Positions 11,046 through 22,251 of a stretch of 64,000 bases of DNA are shown here, piece by piece. The notes beneath the pieces are model-generated. The model was not told the DNA's origin. It saw nothing but the letters and a program-made list of their open reading frames with translations, and made no database searches. A program made the translations under genes and the position numbers. Position 1 is the first letter of the stretch. Every line of letters begins with the position of its first letter. This DNA comes from Closterium sp. Naga37s-1 (Eukaryota; Streptophyta; Zygnematophyceae; Desmidiales; Closteriaceae). The stretch lies in assembly GCA_947471745.1 (NCBI GenBank), contig CANJKZ010000137.1, forward strand, positions 4,666,001 through 4,730,000, read 5' to 3'.

Positions 11046-14000
11046 CTACAGCAAGTGAGGAAACGTGGGCACAAAGCCAAGCAAGGTAAAAAAGCGCTGA
11101 TGATCACCAGGCGAAAGTGCCTTGGTGAATATATCAGCAGTGTTGGCCCGAGTGGCCATGTAACGCAGGCGAAGCTGACCACGCTGCTGCAACTCTCGAG
11201 CCAGGAAGTAACGCAGAGCGATGTGCTTCGTTCTGTGCTCCAGTCTGTGCTCCTCACACAAGGCAATGGCAGCCTTGTTGTCGACGTACAGCACTGGAGG
11301 AGAATGAGGCTGCTCTCCCAAGTCGGTCAGCAGGTAGGTGAGCCAGCGTAACTCCTGTGCAGCCATGGATGTGGCGTAGATCTCAGCCTCACAACTGGAG
11401 CTGAGAACTGAAGACGAGCGTGTAGAACGCCAAGAAACTGAACCAGAGCCAAGGCTGAAGGTGTAACCCTGTGATGACCGCTGAGTAGCCTGGTCGTCAA
11501 CCCAAGAAGCGTCTGAGTGCCCAGTGAGGACAACTGGGCTCTTCCCTCCAAGCACTAGCCCCATGCCTGATGTGCTGCACAAGTAGCGCAGTACCCTCTT
11601 AGCGGCAGCCATGTGCTCAGGTCGGTGCCGACCAGGAGCCACGTTGCGAGCCAGCAGACCAAGAGGGTACGCGAGGTCAGGACGAGTGCAAGTCATCAGG
11701 TACATGAGGCAGCCAACTAGCTATGGGTAAGGACCACTCGGCTCTACGGACTCGTCCGAAGGTGGAGCTGAGAGCGAGTGACCTGTAGCCAGAGGAGTGG
11801 CCTGTGCCGAGGACCAGGTGAAGCCGAAGCGCTGAAGGACCTGCTGCACCATGTGTGACTGAGTCAGTGTGATGGTGCGGCGTGCTCTGTCCCGGGTGAT
11901 CCGCAAGCCAAGATAGCTTGTCAGCTCACCCAGGTCTGTGCACGTGTGTCTCTTCTGCAGCTCCGACTTCACGTGGGCGAGAGCCTCAGTGTCAGCAGTG
12001 GCAAAGACCAAGTCGTCGACGTACACGAGGATGTAGAACGGCGGCCGTGAAGTGTCGGTGCGCAGAAACAGCGACGGGTCAGCAGTAGAGGGCGCGAACC
12101 CAAGAGCCGCAAGTGTAGTCCTCAGTGTGTCGTGCCACTCACGTGGCGCCTGGCGGAGACCGTAGACTGGCCGTCGGAGGCTCCACTGGGTACCAGGAGG
12201 AAACGACCCAGTGAAGCCAGGAGGGCGGCGCAGCCAGATCTCCTCGTGCAGACTGCCCTGCAAGAAAGCTGTGCTGAAGTCAAGAGAGTGAAGCTCGTAG
12301 TCACGCTGAGCGGCAACGTGCAGCAGCACCCGAAGAGTGGTCATCTTCGGGGTAAGGGAGAAGGTCTGGAAGAAGTCTACTCCCTCTCGTTGACTGAAGC
12401 CTCGAGCAACGTAACGAGCCTTGAAGACAGGCGGAGAACCTGGCGGCCGCTTCACCCTGAAAATCCACATGCCACTGACGATGTTCGCCCCGGGAGGGGG
12501 AACCTCGTCGACGTAGGTGCCTGTGGACTTCCAGGATGCCATCTCTGCATCCATGGCTGTCTGCCACTGAGAGGAGTACTCACCCGCGATCGCCTCAGCG
12601 TAAGAGCGCGGGGTCGGGATGTCTGGAGCATCCGGGTCTCCCTCAGGGGCAAGCATCATGGACACGAGATGAGGTACAGCAGCGGCAAAGCACTCAAACT
12701 CCTCCTGCCTGTCCTCAAGGACGTCCGTGCCAAGAGCACACTCACCCCCGACGGACGGAGGACAGACAGACTTAGACTCAGCAACAAGACTAGCGGCGTA
12801 GTCTAGACGACAGGCAGCAGCAAAGTCAACTAGCTCAGCTACCAAGGCAGACGCAGCAGCAGACTCAAACGACGGGTCAGTGACAACAGTGGCTAGCAGA
12901 CGCGTGACAGCAGAGTGAGCAGCACGGGTGCGGTCAGACTCAGGCTCAGGGACGGTAGGTAGAGAAGACGCAGGAGGGGAAGGTAGGGGAACACGCTGCG
13001 GAGGAGAGGAAAGACGCGAGGTGGGGTGGTAGAACTGCCAACCAGGCGCGTCAGGGACAAAGCCAAGGAAGACACAGGGAACAGCGCGGGCGGAGAGCTT
13101 GTCCGCGGTGGTATCGCGGACAAAGGCACGAGAACCCCAGACCCGGAAACGCGACGCATCGCCAACCTTCCCCGTCCACAGCAGTGTGGGCGAGGTCTCC
13201 GGCAAGGAGACACGGGGCCAGAGGTTGAGCTGATGCGCGGCGTACCGGACCGCAAACGGCCACAGAAAATGGGGGGTCGCCGCATGGACCATGGAGGTAC
13301 GAGCGACCTCCATGACCAAGCCAATGCGGCGCTCAGCAACCCCATTCTGCTGTGGAGAGGCCGGAAGCGTGAACGACTGGGTGATGCCGTGCTCCTCACA
13401 GAAGGCTGCCAAGAGGTCGGAGGAAAACTCACCACCTCTGTCAGAGTGCAGACGAAGAACGGGAAACTCCGTCCCGAACCGCTCGCGGAGCTGGAGACGA
13501 GCAGCGCGGATCCAAGGGATCAAAACATCAGGGACCTCACCCTTGGTGCGCAAGGGGAAGACCGTGGTGTAACGCATGTAGTCGTCGACGACCAGCAAGA
13601 AGTACCGCTCGTGGCCCTGTCCACGGACGCGGGCTGGGCCCCACACGTCCAGGTGGAGAGTCTGCAGGGGAGCCTCTGTGGGAGGAAACGAGGAGGAGTG
13701 AGGAGCGGCGCGCTGCCGCCCCTCGACACAGGGAAGACAGGGAGGAGCAGGCGAGGGTGGGAGGGGAGGGAGAACCCTAGGAAGACCAGAGACAAGGACA
13801 CGGCGGTGCATGCTGCGAAGGCGCTGCACCGAGGGGTGACCAAGGCGGTGGTGCCAAAGGAGGGTCTGGTGCGACAAGGCGCGACACGAGCAGGGGGCTG
13901 ACAATTGACCTGACTCAGACGCAGACGCAGCTACCTGAGGGGACTCAGTGGTCAGGGTGTACAGGCTCGAGCCAGGCTCACGGGTAAACGTGGCCAGGTA

Positions 14001-15094
14001 TCGGCCCGTCTGAGCACACGTACAGTGAGTCACTCGCTGACGCGCAGGAGTGAACTGGTCAACCCCCCCATCCTGGAGGTCAGCTCCACTCACCAGGTTC
14101 GTAGAGAACGAGGGGAGGTAGAGACCTGACAGCAAGCCAGACGGGGCGGCCGGACACGGCAGAACCGTGGAGTAGTGGGCAAGGACTGGACCCCCAGAGG
14201 GGTCTGCCAGGGAGACTGCAACTGGCCGACTAAGCGGCGTGAGTGTGGTGCAGTCGCGAAAGAAGGAGCGGGAAGCTCCTGAGTCAAGGGTGAAGGTGTG
14301 CAAGGTCGCAGCAGGCGAAGTACCAGAGAGGGCAGACTCACCAGCACCTGGAGCAGCAGCCTCACCAGCACCCAGAGCAGGAGACGCACGAGCACCTAGA
14401 GCAGCAGCCTCACCAGCACCTAGAGCAGGAGACGCACTAGCACCTAGAGCAGCAGCTCCACCAGCACCTAGAGCAGCAGGCTCTATACCTGGTTCAGGCG
14501 GTACGCACAGGTAACAGGCACGGTCAGCACTAGTAGGCAATGCATACATGGCAGTGAGAATAGCATCATAGTCAAGAGCAAATATATCTACTCTCTGCCC
14601 AAGCAGCTCCACCCAGTCGGGGAGCTCAGCCTCGTCGCCAAACTCGGTACGCCAGGCGTCGCTCAGACGGGCGAAGCAACGGGACTGTGTGTGACTAAGC
14701 GTCCCGCAAGGCTGACCAGTCCGAGCACCAGTGCGAATGACGTAAGAGCAGCGAACAGAACTGAGACACCCTCTACTCTGAGCGTACCACTCATGAAGCT
14801 GCTGGGGCGTGCGAGACTCGCGTGGACGTCGCTGGAGCTGCATCTGGCCACCGCCAGTAGCAGCAGTAGCAGTATTAGCAGCAGTAGCAGCGCGGCCACC
14901 CCTACAGCCCCAACTAGCGTACCACTCACTCAGCTGCTGGGGCGTGAGGGACTCACGCGGACGTCGCTGGAGCTGCATCTGGCCTCCGCCAGTAGCAGCA
15001 GGAGCAGTAGTAGCAGCAGTAGCAGCAGTAACAGCAGTAGCAGCAGTAACAGCCGTAGCAGCAGTAACAGCCATAGTACGTGCAGGGCAGGCGC

Positions 15095-15125
<31 letters not shown>

Positions 15126-15179
15126 CGGCAGGCAGGCAGGCAGGCGGCGCGGCAGCGCGCTAGCAAGGCAGGGGCTCAC
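11046..15179 (-). pseudogene. Gag-pol of the inner copia element, one in-frame stop
   Basis: An open frame of about 1150 residues runs down to a TAG at 11721-11723, then continues in the same frame to 11046. In order: two copies of a RRPRES.TPQQL.EWY segment, a protease-like TLDSGASRSFF, GAG-pre-integrase (LWHHRLGHPS), integrase (HLDVWGPARV, LHSDRGGEFSS, SPQQNGVAERR), reverse transcriptase (ARYVARGFSQ, VYVDDLVFA) and, beyond the stop, RNase H (ADIFTKAL). A run of Ala-rich GAGEAAALGA repeats (about 14500-14340) precedes the protease. The linker between integrase and reverse transcriptase looks short. The true start is unresolved, because 15180-16010 is very GC-rich, repetitive and without a clear gag. 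Only one stop is needed to disable it, so the element is fairly young. Confidence 0.9.
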
Positions 15180-15180
15180 C
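14860..15180. repeat. Trinucleotide and tetranucleotide runs in the inner element
   Basis: (AGC/AGT)n stretches at about 14860-14895 and 14990-15072, then a (GGCA)n run at about 15100-15150. On the minus strand they read as Ala/Thr-rich and Cys/Leu/Pro-rich low complexity. Confidence 0.85.
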
Positions 15181-15289
15181 AGTGGCGGGAAGAGCAGGCT
15201 CTCACCGGGCGAGCAGGGCCGGTGCTCGGCAGACGGCGGCAGGGTCGGCGCACGACGGCGGCGACAGCGGGGCCGCAGCAGCGGCTACA

Positions 15290-15790
15290 GTGAAGGGCCG
15301 GGTCGAGTCAGCGGCAGGGCGGGGCCGGGTCGTGTCAGCGGCAGAGCCGGGTCGAGTCAGCGGCAGGGCGGGGCCGTGTCGGCGGCAGGGCGGGGCCGGG
15401 TCGTGTCAGCGGCGGGGCCGGGTCGTGTCAGCGGCAGGGTGGGACCATGTCGGCGGCAGGGCGAGGCCGTGGCGGCGGTAGGGTGGCGCGCGCCGCTGCC
15501 TGGGGCCGCGCACTGGCGGGTAGAGCGCGGCGCGGGCTGCGCGGACGGCGCGCAGCGCGCTGCGGGCCGCGGACGCGCCGCGCGGGCTTTGGGCGGGCTG
15601 CGCGGGGCAGAGGCGGGCCGCGCGCGCGCTGCGCGGGCTCGGTGCGGGCCGCGCGGGGCAGGTGTGGGCCGCGCGCGCTTCGCGCGAGCTCGGGGCGGGC
15701 TGCGCGGGGCAGCTGCGGGCCGCGCGCGCGCTGCGCGGGCTCGACGCGGGCTGCGCGGGCCGTGCGCGGGACGCGACGCGGCTGCCGAGG
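15290..15790. repeat. GC-rich repeats upstream of the inner gag-pol frame
   Basis: Two families. At 15290-15480, about 16-20-bp units of gtcagcggcagggcggggccggg type. At 15500-15790, units of the gcgcgggctgcgcgggg type. No gag domain is recognisable here. Confidence 0.8.
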
Positions 15791-16022
15791 CGCGATTCGG
15801 GCAGGAGAGGGCGACCCGCGAGGGTAAAAACGAGGCAGCGCTGGAAAATTAGGTCTGCGCGCGAAGCAGCAGCAGTCAGCTCAGACAGTAGACAGCAGAG
15901 AGCAGGCAGACAGTGCGCGCAGTGCAGCACGTCCTAGGTACAGTGACAGGCACATTCGTGGGGTAGCGGTAGGTGGGCCCGAAAAAAAAAGACGGTCCTA
16001 CGGACCTACTGCTCTGAAACCA

Positions 16023-16153
16023 TGTTAGAAGCATAGGCAGGAATGAATGAACTATGGAAGAGTTGGGTACAAATATCAAACCCTAGAAGGGGTTGTACCC
16101 CATATTGACTACCCCACTACAGCCTAAGCATGTATAGCATACATAATCTGACA
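16023..16153 (-). repeat. 5' LTR of the inner copia element (131 bp)
   Basis: Identical over most of its length to 10701-10817, except for the 14-bp segment present only here. It is unusually short for a copia LTR. Confidence 0.95.
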
Positions 16154-16289
16154 CTTCGCGTAACCTCCAGCGGTTACTTCAGTCGTCAACCTCCGATGGT
16201 TGACTCGCCGATGCTTCGTTTGTGCTTCGCTTCGTTTACAACTTGATGTTTCGACACATCAGAAGCGATTAAATCACTTGTTTCCAACA
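16154..16289 (-). repeat. 3' LTR of the outer copia element, proximal part
   Basis: Opens with the second copy of CTTCG (16154-16158), continues CGTAACCTCCAGCGG as in the intact LTR, and ends CCAACA at 16289. Removing the inner element plus one CTTCG restores a continuous LTR. Confidence 0.93.
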
Positions 16290-16299
16290 CTCCCCTTCG

Positions 16300-19200
16300 C
16301 TTCTGGAGTGTCGCTGCTGGTGACGTGGCTCTGTCCAGTCAGCAGCATGCAGTACTCGAACTTCTGCTTTCCGAGTTTCTTGGTCAAGTAATCAGCTGCC
16401 ATTTCGGACGTGGGGCAGTAGGACAGCTCGAGTCTCCCCTTCTCGATCTCGTCCTTTACGAAGAAATATCGCAGGGCGATGTGCTTCGTTCTGTTCGCGA
16501 ATCCGTTCTTGTTGGCTATGCGAATTGCAGATTGGTTGTCGCAGAACAGGGAGAAGCTAGATAACTAGGCCAGCTTCGCTTATTCCAGTAGTTCGCGGAG
16601 GTACAGTCCTTCCTTGGTGGCTGAGCAGAGTGCGATATATTCTGCTTCAGCTGAGGAGAGAGCAATCAGTTCCTGCTTGCTCGACTGCCACGAGATAGGC
16701 CCGATAGGCTCGAGTCGGTAGATGTAGCCGGTGCGCGAGCGCCTGTTATCAGAGTCGCCGGCGTGATCAGCGTCGACGTAGCCGATTAGCTTGGGTGATG
16801 TGGTTCCGGTCTTGTGATAGGTTAGTCCGATCGTCGAGGTGCTGACGAGGTAGTGCAGTGCGCGATCGAGCTCCGCCATGTGCTCTGCTTCGGATTTCTT
16901 GAGGTAGGTGGCGAGTTGGCTTGCGGAGTACGAGAGGTCCGGCCGGCAGTTGACGGCTGCGAAGAGCAGACATCCTAGATTTCGTTGGTAGTCGCGTATG
17001 CCGGCGGGCTTGAGCAGAGCGGAGGCTTCCTTGTGGCTTCCGGCGGTGTAGCGGTATGGTGTGGAGATAGCAGTTGGGGTAAGTCCGAAGCGCTTAGCGA
17101 TAGTGTCGGCGTATTTCGCGGCGCTGAGGTAGATCGCGTTTTCTTCTTCTTGGATGTTGAGGCCAAGGTATTGAGTTACGGTAGACGAAACCGTGAGCGT
17201 GAGTTCCTGCTGCAGCTCCCCTTCGAACCAGGTCGTGATGCCGTCGGTCGAGCCAATGTAGAGGAGATCGTCCACGTAGACGATAAGCAAGATGTAGTCG
17301 GTGCCCTTTGTGAGCCGGTACATGCCCTGGTCGTGTGGTAGCTGGCGGAATCCGATGCGGATGAGTCGAGCGTGTAGATACTGCTGCCATAGTCTCGGAG
17401 CCTGCTTAATGCCGTATAGAGACTTCAGTAGTTGGCAGACTTGGTTCGGATCTCCGTTAGAGCTGTGTGGTAGCTCGACGAAGATCTCAGCGTCAACAAG
17501 TGCGTAGAGGAAGGCGTTCGCGACGTCGATTTGACGTAGCTTCTTTTTCTTCATAGCGGCTATCGCGAGGAGAATCCGCAGGGAGGTGTGTCGGCTAACT
17601 GGCGCGAACGTCTCGGTGAAGGCCCGTCCAAGCTCTTGGTCGAAGCCGCGTACTACCCAGCGCGCCTTGAACTTGTCGATGGTGCCGTCTGCTTTGGTTT
17701 TCACACGGAAAACCCATTTTCCGGCAAGGATTGTCTTGTTGCGTGCCACGCCGATAGGAACGACTTTCCAAGTGTTGCGTTCCTCCAGCGCCTTTAATTC
17801 CCTGTCCATGGCTTCGCGCCATTTTTCCTTATGTTCCCCCCACAGAGCCTGCTGAACCGTGGCAGGCTCCTTAGGAGGCGCTGAGCCGCGGACTGCGGTG
17901 ACGAGGCCAAGTATCTGCAGTCCCCTCTGTGGGTAGCGGGGGAGTGTTGTGTCCTCGGGATAAGCTGCTTCGTCACCTCCTTCTGGGTCAGGTAAGAAGT
18001 TGGGTCCTATGCGTTCGGCTTCGTTGGTGTTGACTCGGGCGGGTGTAACGTAACCAGTGTCGGCGAAGTCGTAGAAGACTTCGGCGTTGATGCTCTCGCG
18101 AGGGTTGTCGTCATCCATTGGAATATCCACCGAGCAGTAGGGAAGAGGTCCGGCTTCTTCCGAAGCTCCGTCCATGGTCTGCTCGTCCAGGTCAGCTTCA
18201 TCTTCTGCCGAAGCGAAAGCTCGGTACCCACGAAATCCGCCTGTGACATCCCGTGAGGTTTCCAGGTTGTACAGGTACGTTGGAAGGGTGAGACGTTCGT
18301 AGAAAACGACATCACGTGCTGCCACTGTTTCCTTTGTATTGATGTCGAAAATCTTCCATGCGTTGTAATGTTTTTCAATGCCCAGGTGTAGTCCCCATTG
18401 TGCGCGTTGGGAGAATCGACCGGCGCGTGCAGCTGGGGGTCGGTAATGTACCATGCAGCCGAACACTCGTAACATTTTTGTGTTGCCCAATTTCCCTGTC
18501 CACAGCAGGTGCGGTGATGCGTTGTTCGGGAGCAATGATGACGAAAGCAAGTTGTGCAGTAGGACAGCATGGTCCATCGCCTTAAGCCACTGGTGGTTGG
18601 GTAGCCGCATGCCACGTAACAGCTTGCGCATGGTGTTCTGGAGGGTCCTGTTCATCCTTTCTGCTACACCTTGTTGTTGATGAGCGTAGGGGAGGAGAGG
18701 AGTCTCTTGATGCCTCTCTCCACAAGGTACTGAGTGAACCTCTGTGATGTGTATTCTCCTCCTCCGTCTGACTGGAAACTTTTCAGTTTCACCCCTGACT
18801 CTCGTTCTGCTACTGGAAGCCAGGCGACGAGGGCTTCGAAGTCCATGTCGCGACTCGGAAGGTTAAGATGCCAGACGTATCGTGTGGCGGCGTCGATGAA
18901 GGTGATGACGTAGTTGTACGCTCCTTGACCGGGCTCGCGATTGTACAGTATGTCGCTGTAGACTTTCTCCAGAGGTGCGTATGCCGGTGCACTTGGGTTG
19001 TGGTGAGGGACGAAGGGCTGATGCGGTAAGTCGGCTTCGGGGCAGGTGAAGCATGTTCCTCGCATTCGTTGAAGTTCTCTTCCGTCTGGTAGGAGTAGAG
19101 AGTCTTTGTCGAGTACGCCTGCTCTTATTGTGTTGTTTAACGTCGTGTTGCTCGGGTGTCCCATTCGTGCGTGCCAGATGTCTTCACCAGCGCGATGTCC

Positions 19201-21455
19201 GGGTGAGCGTCGGTATAAGTCGGAGTTGGATTAGAAGCCTGCGGTGTAGTTTGCGCTTCGATGGACTTCTCGTGGAGTTGGATTCAGCTGCTGCGCGGGA
19301 GTCGGTGGTGTGTTGTCGACGAAGACCGGTGCCGTTGAAGGGCCAGCGATTGGTGCCGATGTTGTCTCTGTTGCTGCCGATGTTGTCTCTGCTGCTGCCG
19401 ATGTTGTCTCTGCTGCTGCCGATTGAATTGTTGCTAATGCTCTTGTTCTTTCGGTTTCAGGTATGGTGTGTGAATACCAGAAGCCGCCTGGACTGAAGTC
19501 GGGATCAAGATCCGGGGGATGTGTCCAGGAAGTGAAGGTCACAATTCCGTCGCTGTCGGCGGTGCCAAGATCTGGAACGAAGTCAAGGACGAAGACGTTG
19601 TTCTTCAACACTGCCTTTCCGATATAGAGTCCGCCTTTCCCGTGATACAACTTGAACTCCTGGGTGGTGCTGTCTGCTTCGAGATGAATGCCTTTCGCCA
19701 TCAGCTGACTGACACTCAGTAAGTTGTAGCCGAGTCCCTCCGCGATTAAGACCTTTGACATCTGTAGTATCACGTTTGTTTCTCTTGACTGAAGTTGAAC
19801 AACTCCTTGACGTCGTGTGCGCAGGTTTTGATTGTTGGCAACGGTGATGACGACTTCGCGCTGGAGTTTATGTTCGCGTTGGACGAAGCGACCCGATGAG
19901 CACATATGCTGTCCGCAGCAACTGTCCAAGAACCAAGTGTCTTTCCCGGACGGCTCGCTCTGGGCGATGGCTGCGTATGTCGGGTTCGGCTCCAGTGTCT
20001 CGCGGCGAGGAGTGCTTTTGTCAAGTTGTGCTTCTGGTGAGTAATGCGGTGGTGACTCAGTGATGCAGGAGTCTGACAGTCTTGCCATACAGCGCACGAT
20101 GTTTCTTGCTCCTTGCGCAGGTTGCGTTGTTGTCGAGGCTTGAGTTTGAGTGGGTTGCACTTGTGTTGAGGCAACTTGGCTGCTTGAAGGTCGGAGTTGT
20201 CGTTGTTGTGTCGTTGACTGTCGCAGACTTGGACAGTGTGTACGGGGGTGTCCAGACGTCTTGCAGAGATGACAGAATGGTGGTACGTGCTGTTGCTGCT
20301 GTTGTTTATTCTGTCGGTTGGAGTTGTTGAGCGCCGTTGGGTGTGGAATGCGAATTCTGGTACTGATGCCCTTTTCTTGTGTCGTTCCTCGTGCAGGTCC
20401 ATGTCTTGTTGTTCGGCGTGGATTTCGGCGCAGAGTGCCGCTTCGGAGATCTTCCTGTGAGCTCGGAGTATAGCGCGGGTGGAGCGCCAGTGAGGACCAA
20501 GACCGGAGATGACGACTGTGACGAAGGCTTCTTCGGAGATCGATCCTCCTCATCGAAGGAGTTTGTCGCGCAGTTCGCGACAACGGCTGATATATGCCAT
20601 TCCCTTTTCGCCGGGTTTCATTTCCACTGTTGTCAGCTGTGCCATTAACCGACTCTGATTGACACTGTCTGTTGCTTGATACAGGTTCTTCAAATGATTG
20701 TACGCGAGCTCGGAGGAGTTGCCGTATCCTCGATAAGATTGAATGTTCTGCTGCTGATTTGGAGTTATGTTCCTCAGCAGGATCGTGTAAGCCATCATTG
20801 ATTGATACGTGTACTGCTGCTTGTCGTATTGCGTTCCGTGTGTTGGGTATGGCAGGGACCCGTCGAAGAATCCAAGTATCTGCGCGCCTTCCATCATCAG
20901 CTCGAATTCAAATGACCAGGTATAGAAATCCTTTCCGTCGAAAGGTGTTGATGTATGAAGTTTTAAGACGTGCGCGAACTGCGACTTAACCTGGAGTGCG
21001 TCCAATGTCTTTTCTTGTTCAGGTGAAGGCTGTTGACGCGGCACGAAGCTGATGGAGCCACGCTGGGGCTCGTACGGAGCAAAGGTGGGTTGCTGCTGAT
21101 TTCCGCGCGCATAGGATGAACCGTCAAGGCTCATGGGCGTGACGTCGTTGTTGTTGTTGCTGATGTTTGACTGCGCAGGTGCCGTTTGCTGATGCTGTTC
21201 GTAGAAGGACATGAAGGAGAAGAACTTCTCCATCATGCTTGGGTCGAAGCCCGCGGCTTGATTTGCGGGAGTTTCAGTAGACCCAGCTGCTGGTCTTGTT
21301 GCCGTGCCTTCCTCTGTCTGTAGGCCAGAGGCAGGAGGTGGAGTAGGAGTAGTGCCGGGAGAGCCGTTAGAGGAGCTTCTCTCCTTCTGCGTTGCCATGT
21401 CTTCTGATGTTGTAGGTGTCTTGGAAGTAGTTGAGTTTGCCCTGAAAGCTCTCAT
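16300..21455 (-). pseudogene. Gag-pol remnant of the outer copia element
   Basis: The reading order is gag (from about 21455, Gln/Asn-rich, with a capsid-like region), a CCHC zinc knuckle (CHLCKTSGHPRTHC, about 20280), a protease-like motif (FLDSC, about 19930), GAG-pre-integrase and integrase (about 19165-18660), reverse transcriptase with YVDD near 17280, and RNase H (about 16830-16330). Breaks seen: a TGA at 20550-20552 in gag, a frame change near 20375, a TAA at 19231-19233, a frame change near 18690 in integrase, and a TAA at 16580-16582 followed by another frame change near 16560 in RNase H. The gag ATG nearest the 5' LTR falls inside the primer-binding site. This is an old, inactive copy. 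Confidence 0.9.
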
Positions 21456-21459
21456 ACCA

Positions 21460-21919
21460 TGTTGGGCTGAGAATAGGCCCTTAGAATATTTTGCAAGGCT
21501 AAACTCAGAGTAGGAATGTTGTAGTTGCGGAAGCGTTACAATTATAAGTGTTGAACCACCTTGCGCTAGTATGTGAGGGCAAGATAGATTGATTAATACA
21601 AGGAGATACAAGGTTTTATAAGAGTACAAGGAATATGAAGAGATACAGCTAATAACTGTTTTACTGTTGTTGTTGCGGTTCGATACAGTTACGACTCAGG
21701 CAACTGCTCTGTATCGAGTCAGTTGTTTGCCCTTGCTGTCGCACTGTATTGTTACCGTAAGTCAAAGGTCGCTGACCTTTGACCTTCGCGTAACCTCCAG
21801 CGGTTACTTCAATCGTCAACCTCCGATGGTTGATTCGCCGATGCTTCGTTTGTGCTTCGCTTCGTTTACGACTTGATGTTTCGACACAGCAGAAGCACTT
21901 AAATCACTTGTTTCCAACA
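21460..21919 (-). repeat. 5' LTR of the outer copia element (460 bp)
   Basis: Starts TGTTGG and ends CCAACA when read on the minus strand. It contains a segment of about 19 bp, next to the inverted pair CAAAGGTC/GACCTTTG at about 21762-21780, that is missing from the 3' LTR. This accounts for the lengths of 460 and 441 bp. Confidence 0.93.
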
Positions 21920-21924
21920 CCCCC

Positions 21925-22251
21925 AACTACGGGCAATAGGTGGTGCACAGCTTGTACACCACTAACTAATGCACTCGCTGGCCAATTTTTAGAGGGTTAA
22001 GGTGCTTCATGTGGGGGCATGCACGAATACAGCAGGATTTTCCCCAAAATCCGGGGGTTGTAATGCAGGTACAACATGTACAAATGCCAGTAACAAAATC
22101 ACAAATTACGAGAAATATAAGAACACCTTGGAAGTACTGAGTGGCCTACTCAAGGTGCCTTTTTTGGGGAATTGCCAATAGTTGGTGCATAACCATACAT
22201 GATACTGCAGTATGTACGGCAGCATGAAATAGAGACGCTCCGTAGAATAGG
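21925..22251. other. Intergenic, 3' of the SLC35F-type gene
   Basis: AT-rich flank between the outer copia target duplication and the stop codon at 22252. It presumably holds the 3' UTR. I see no gene. Confidence 0.6.

Larger units (their letters stand above)
10701..16153 (-). mobile_element. Inner Ty1/copia retrotransposon nested in the outer 3' LTR
   Basis: The LTRs are very short: 16023-16153 (5', 131 bp) and 10701-10817 (3', 117 bp, lacking a 14-bp segment atattgactacccc). Both run TGTTAG...TGACA on the plus strand. CTTCG is duplicated at 10696-10700 and 16154-16158. A primer-binding site TGGTTTCAGAGC (16022-16011) follows the 5' LTR and differs by one base from the common TGGTATCAGAGC. 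The internal region carries one long gag-pol frame broken once. The insertion is later than the outer element. Confidence 0.96.
10391..21919 (-). mobile_element. Outer Ty1/copia retrotransposon, degenerate, with a nested insertion
   Basis: Both LTRs begin TGTTGG and end CCAACA and share most of their sequence. The element lies on the minus strand, so the 5' LTR is 21460-21919 and the 3' LTR is 10391-10700 plus 16159-16289, split by a second element. CCCCC flanks both ends (10386-10390 and 21920-21924) as a target duplication. A primer-binding site similar to the usual initiator-tRNA one (TGGTATGAGAGC, 21459-21448) abuts the 5' LTR. A purine-rich tract (GAAGCGAAGGGGAG) precedes the 3' LTR. The coding region has several stops and frameshifts, so this copy is not autonomous. 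Confidence 0.95.

Noticed and set aside
12132..13901. Long plus-strand frames across the inner copia element
   Set aside because: Antisense to a recognisable pol frame; no domains.
14809..15852. 347-codon plus-strand frame in the GC-rich part of the inner copia element
   Set aside because: Composed of repeats of the GC-rich leader; Arg/Ala/Gly-rich and without a domain.
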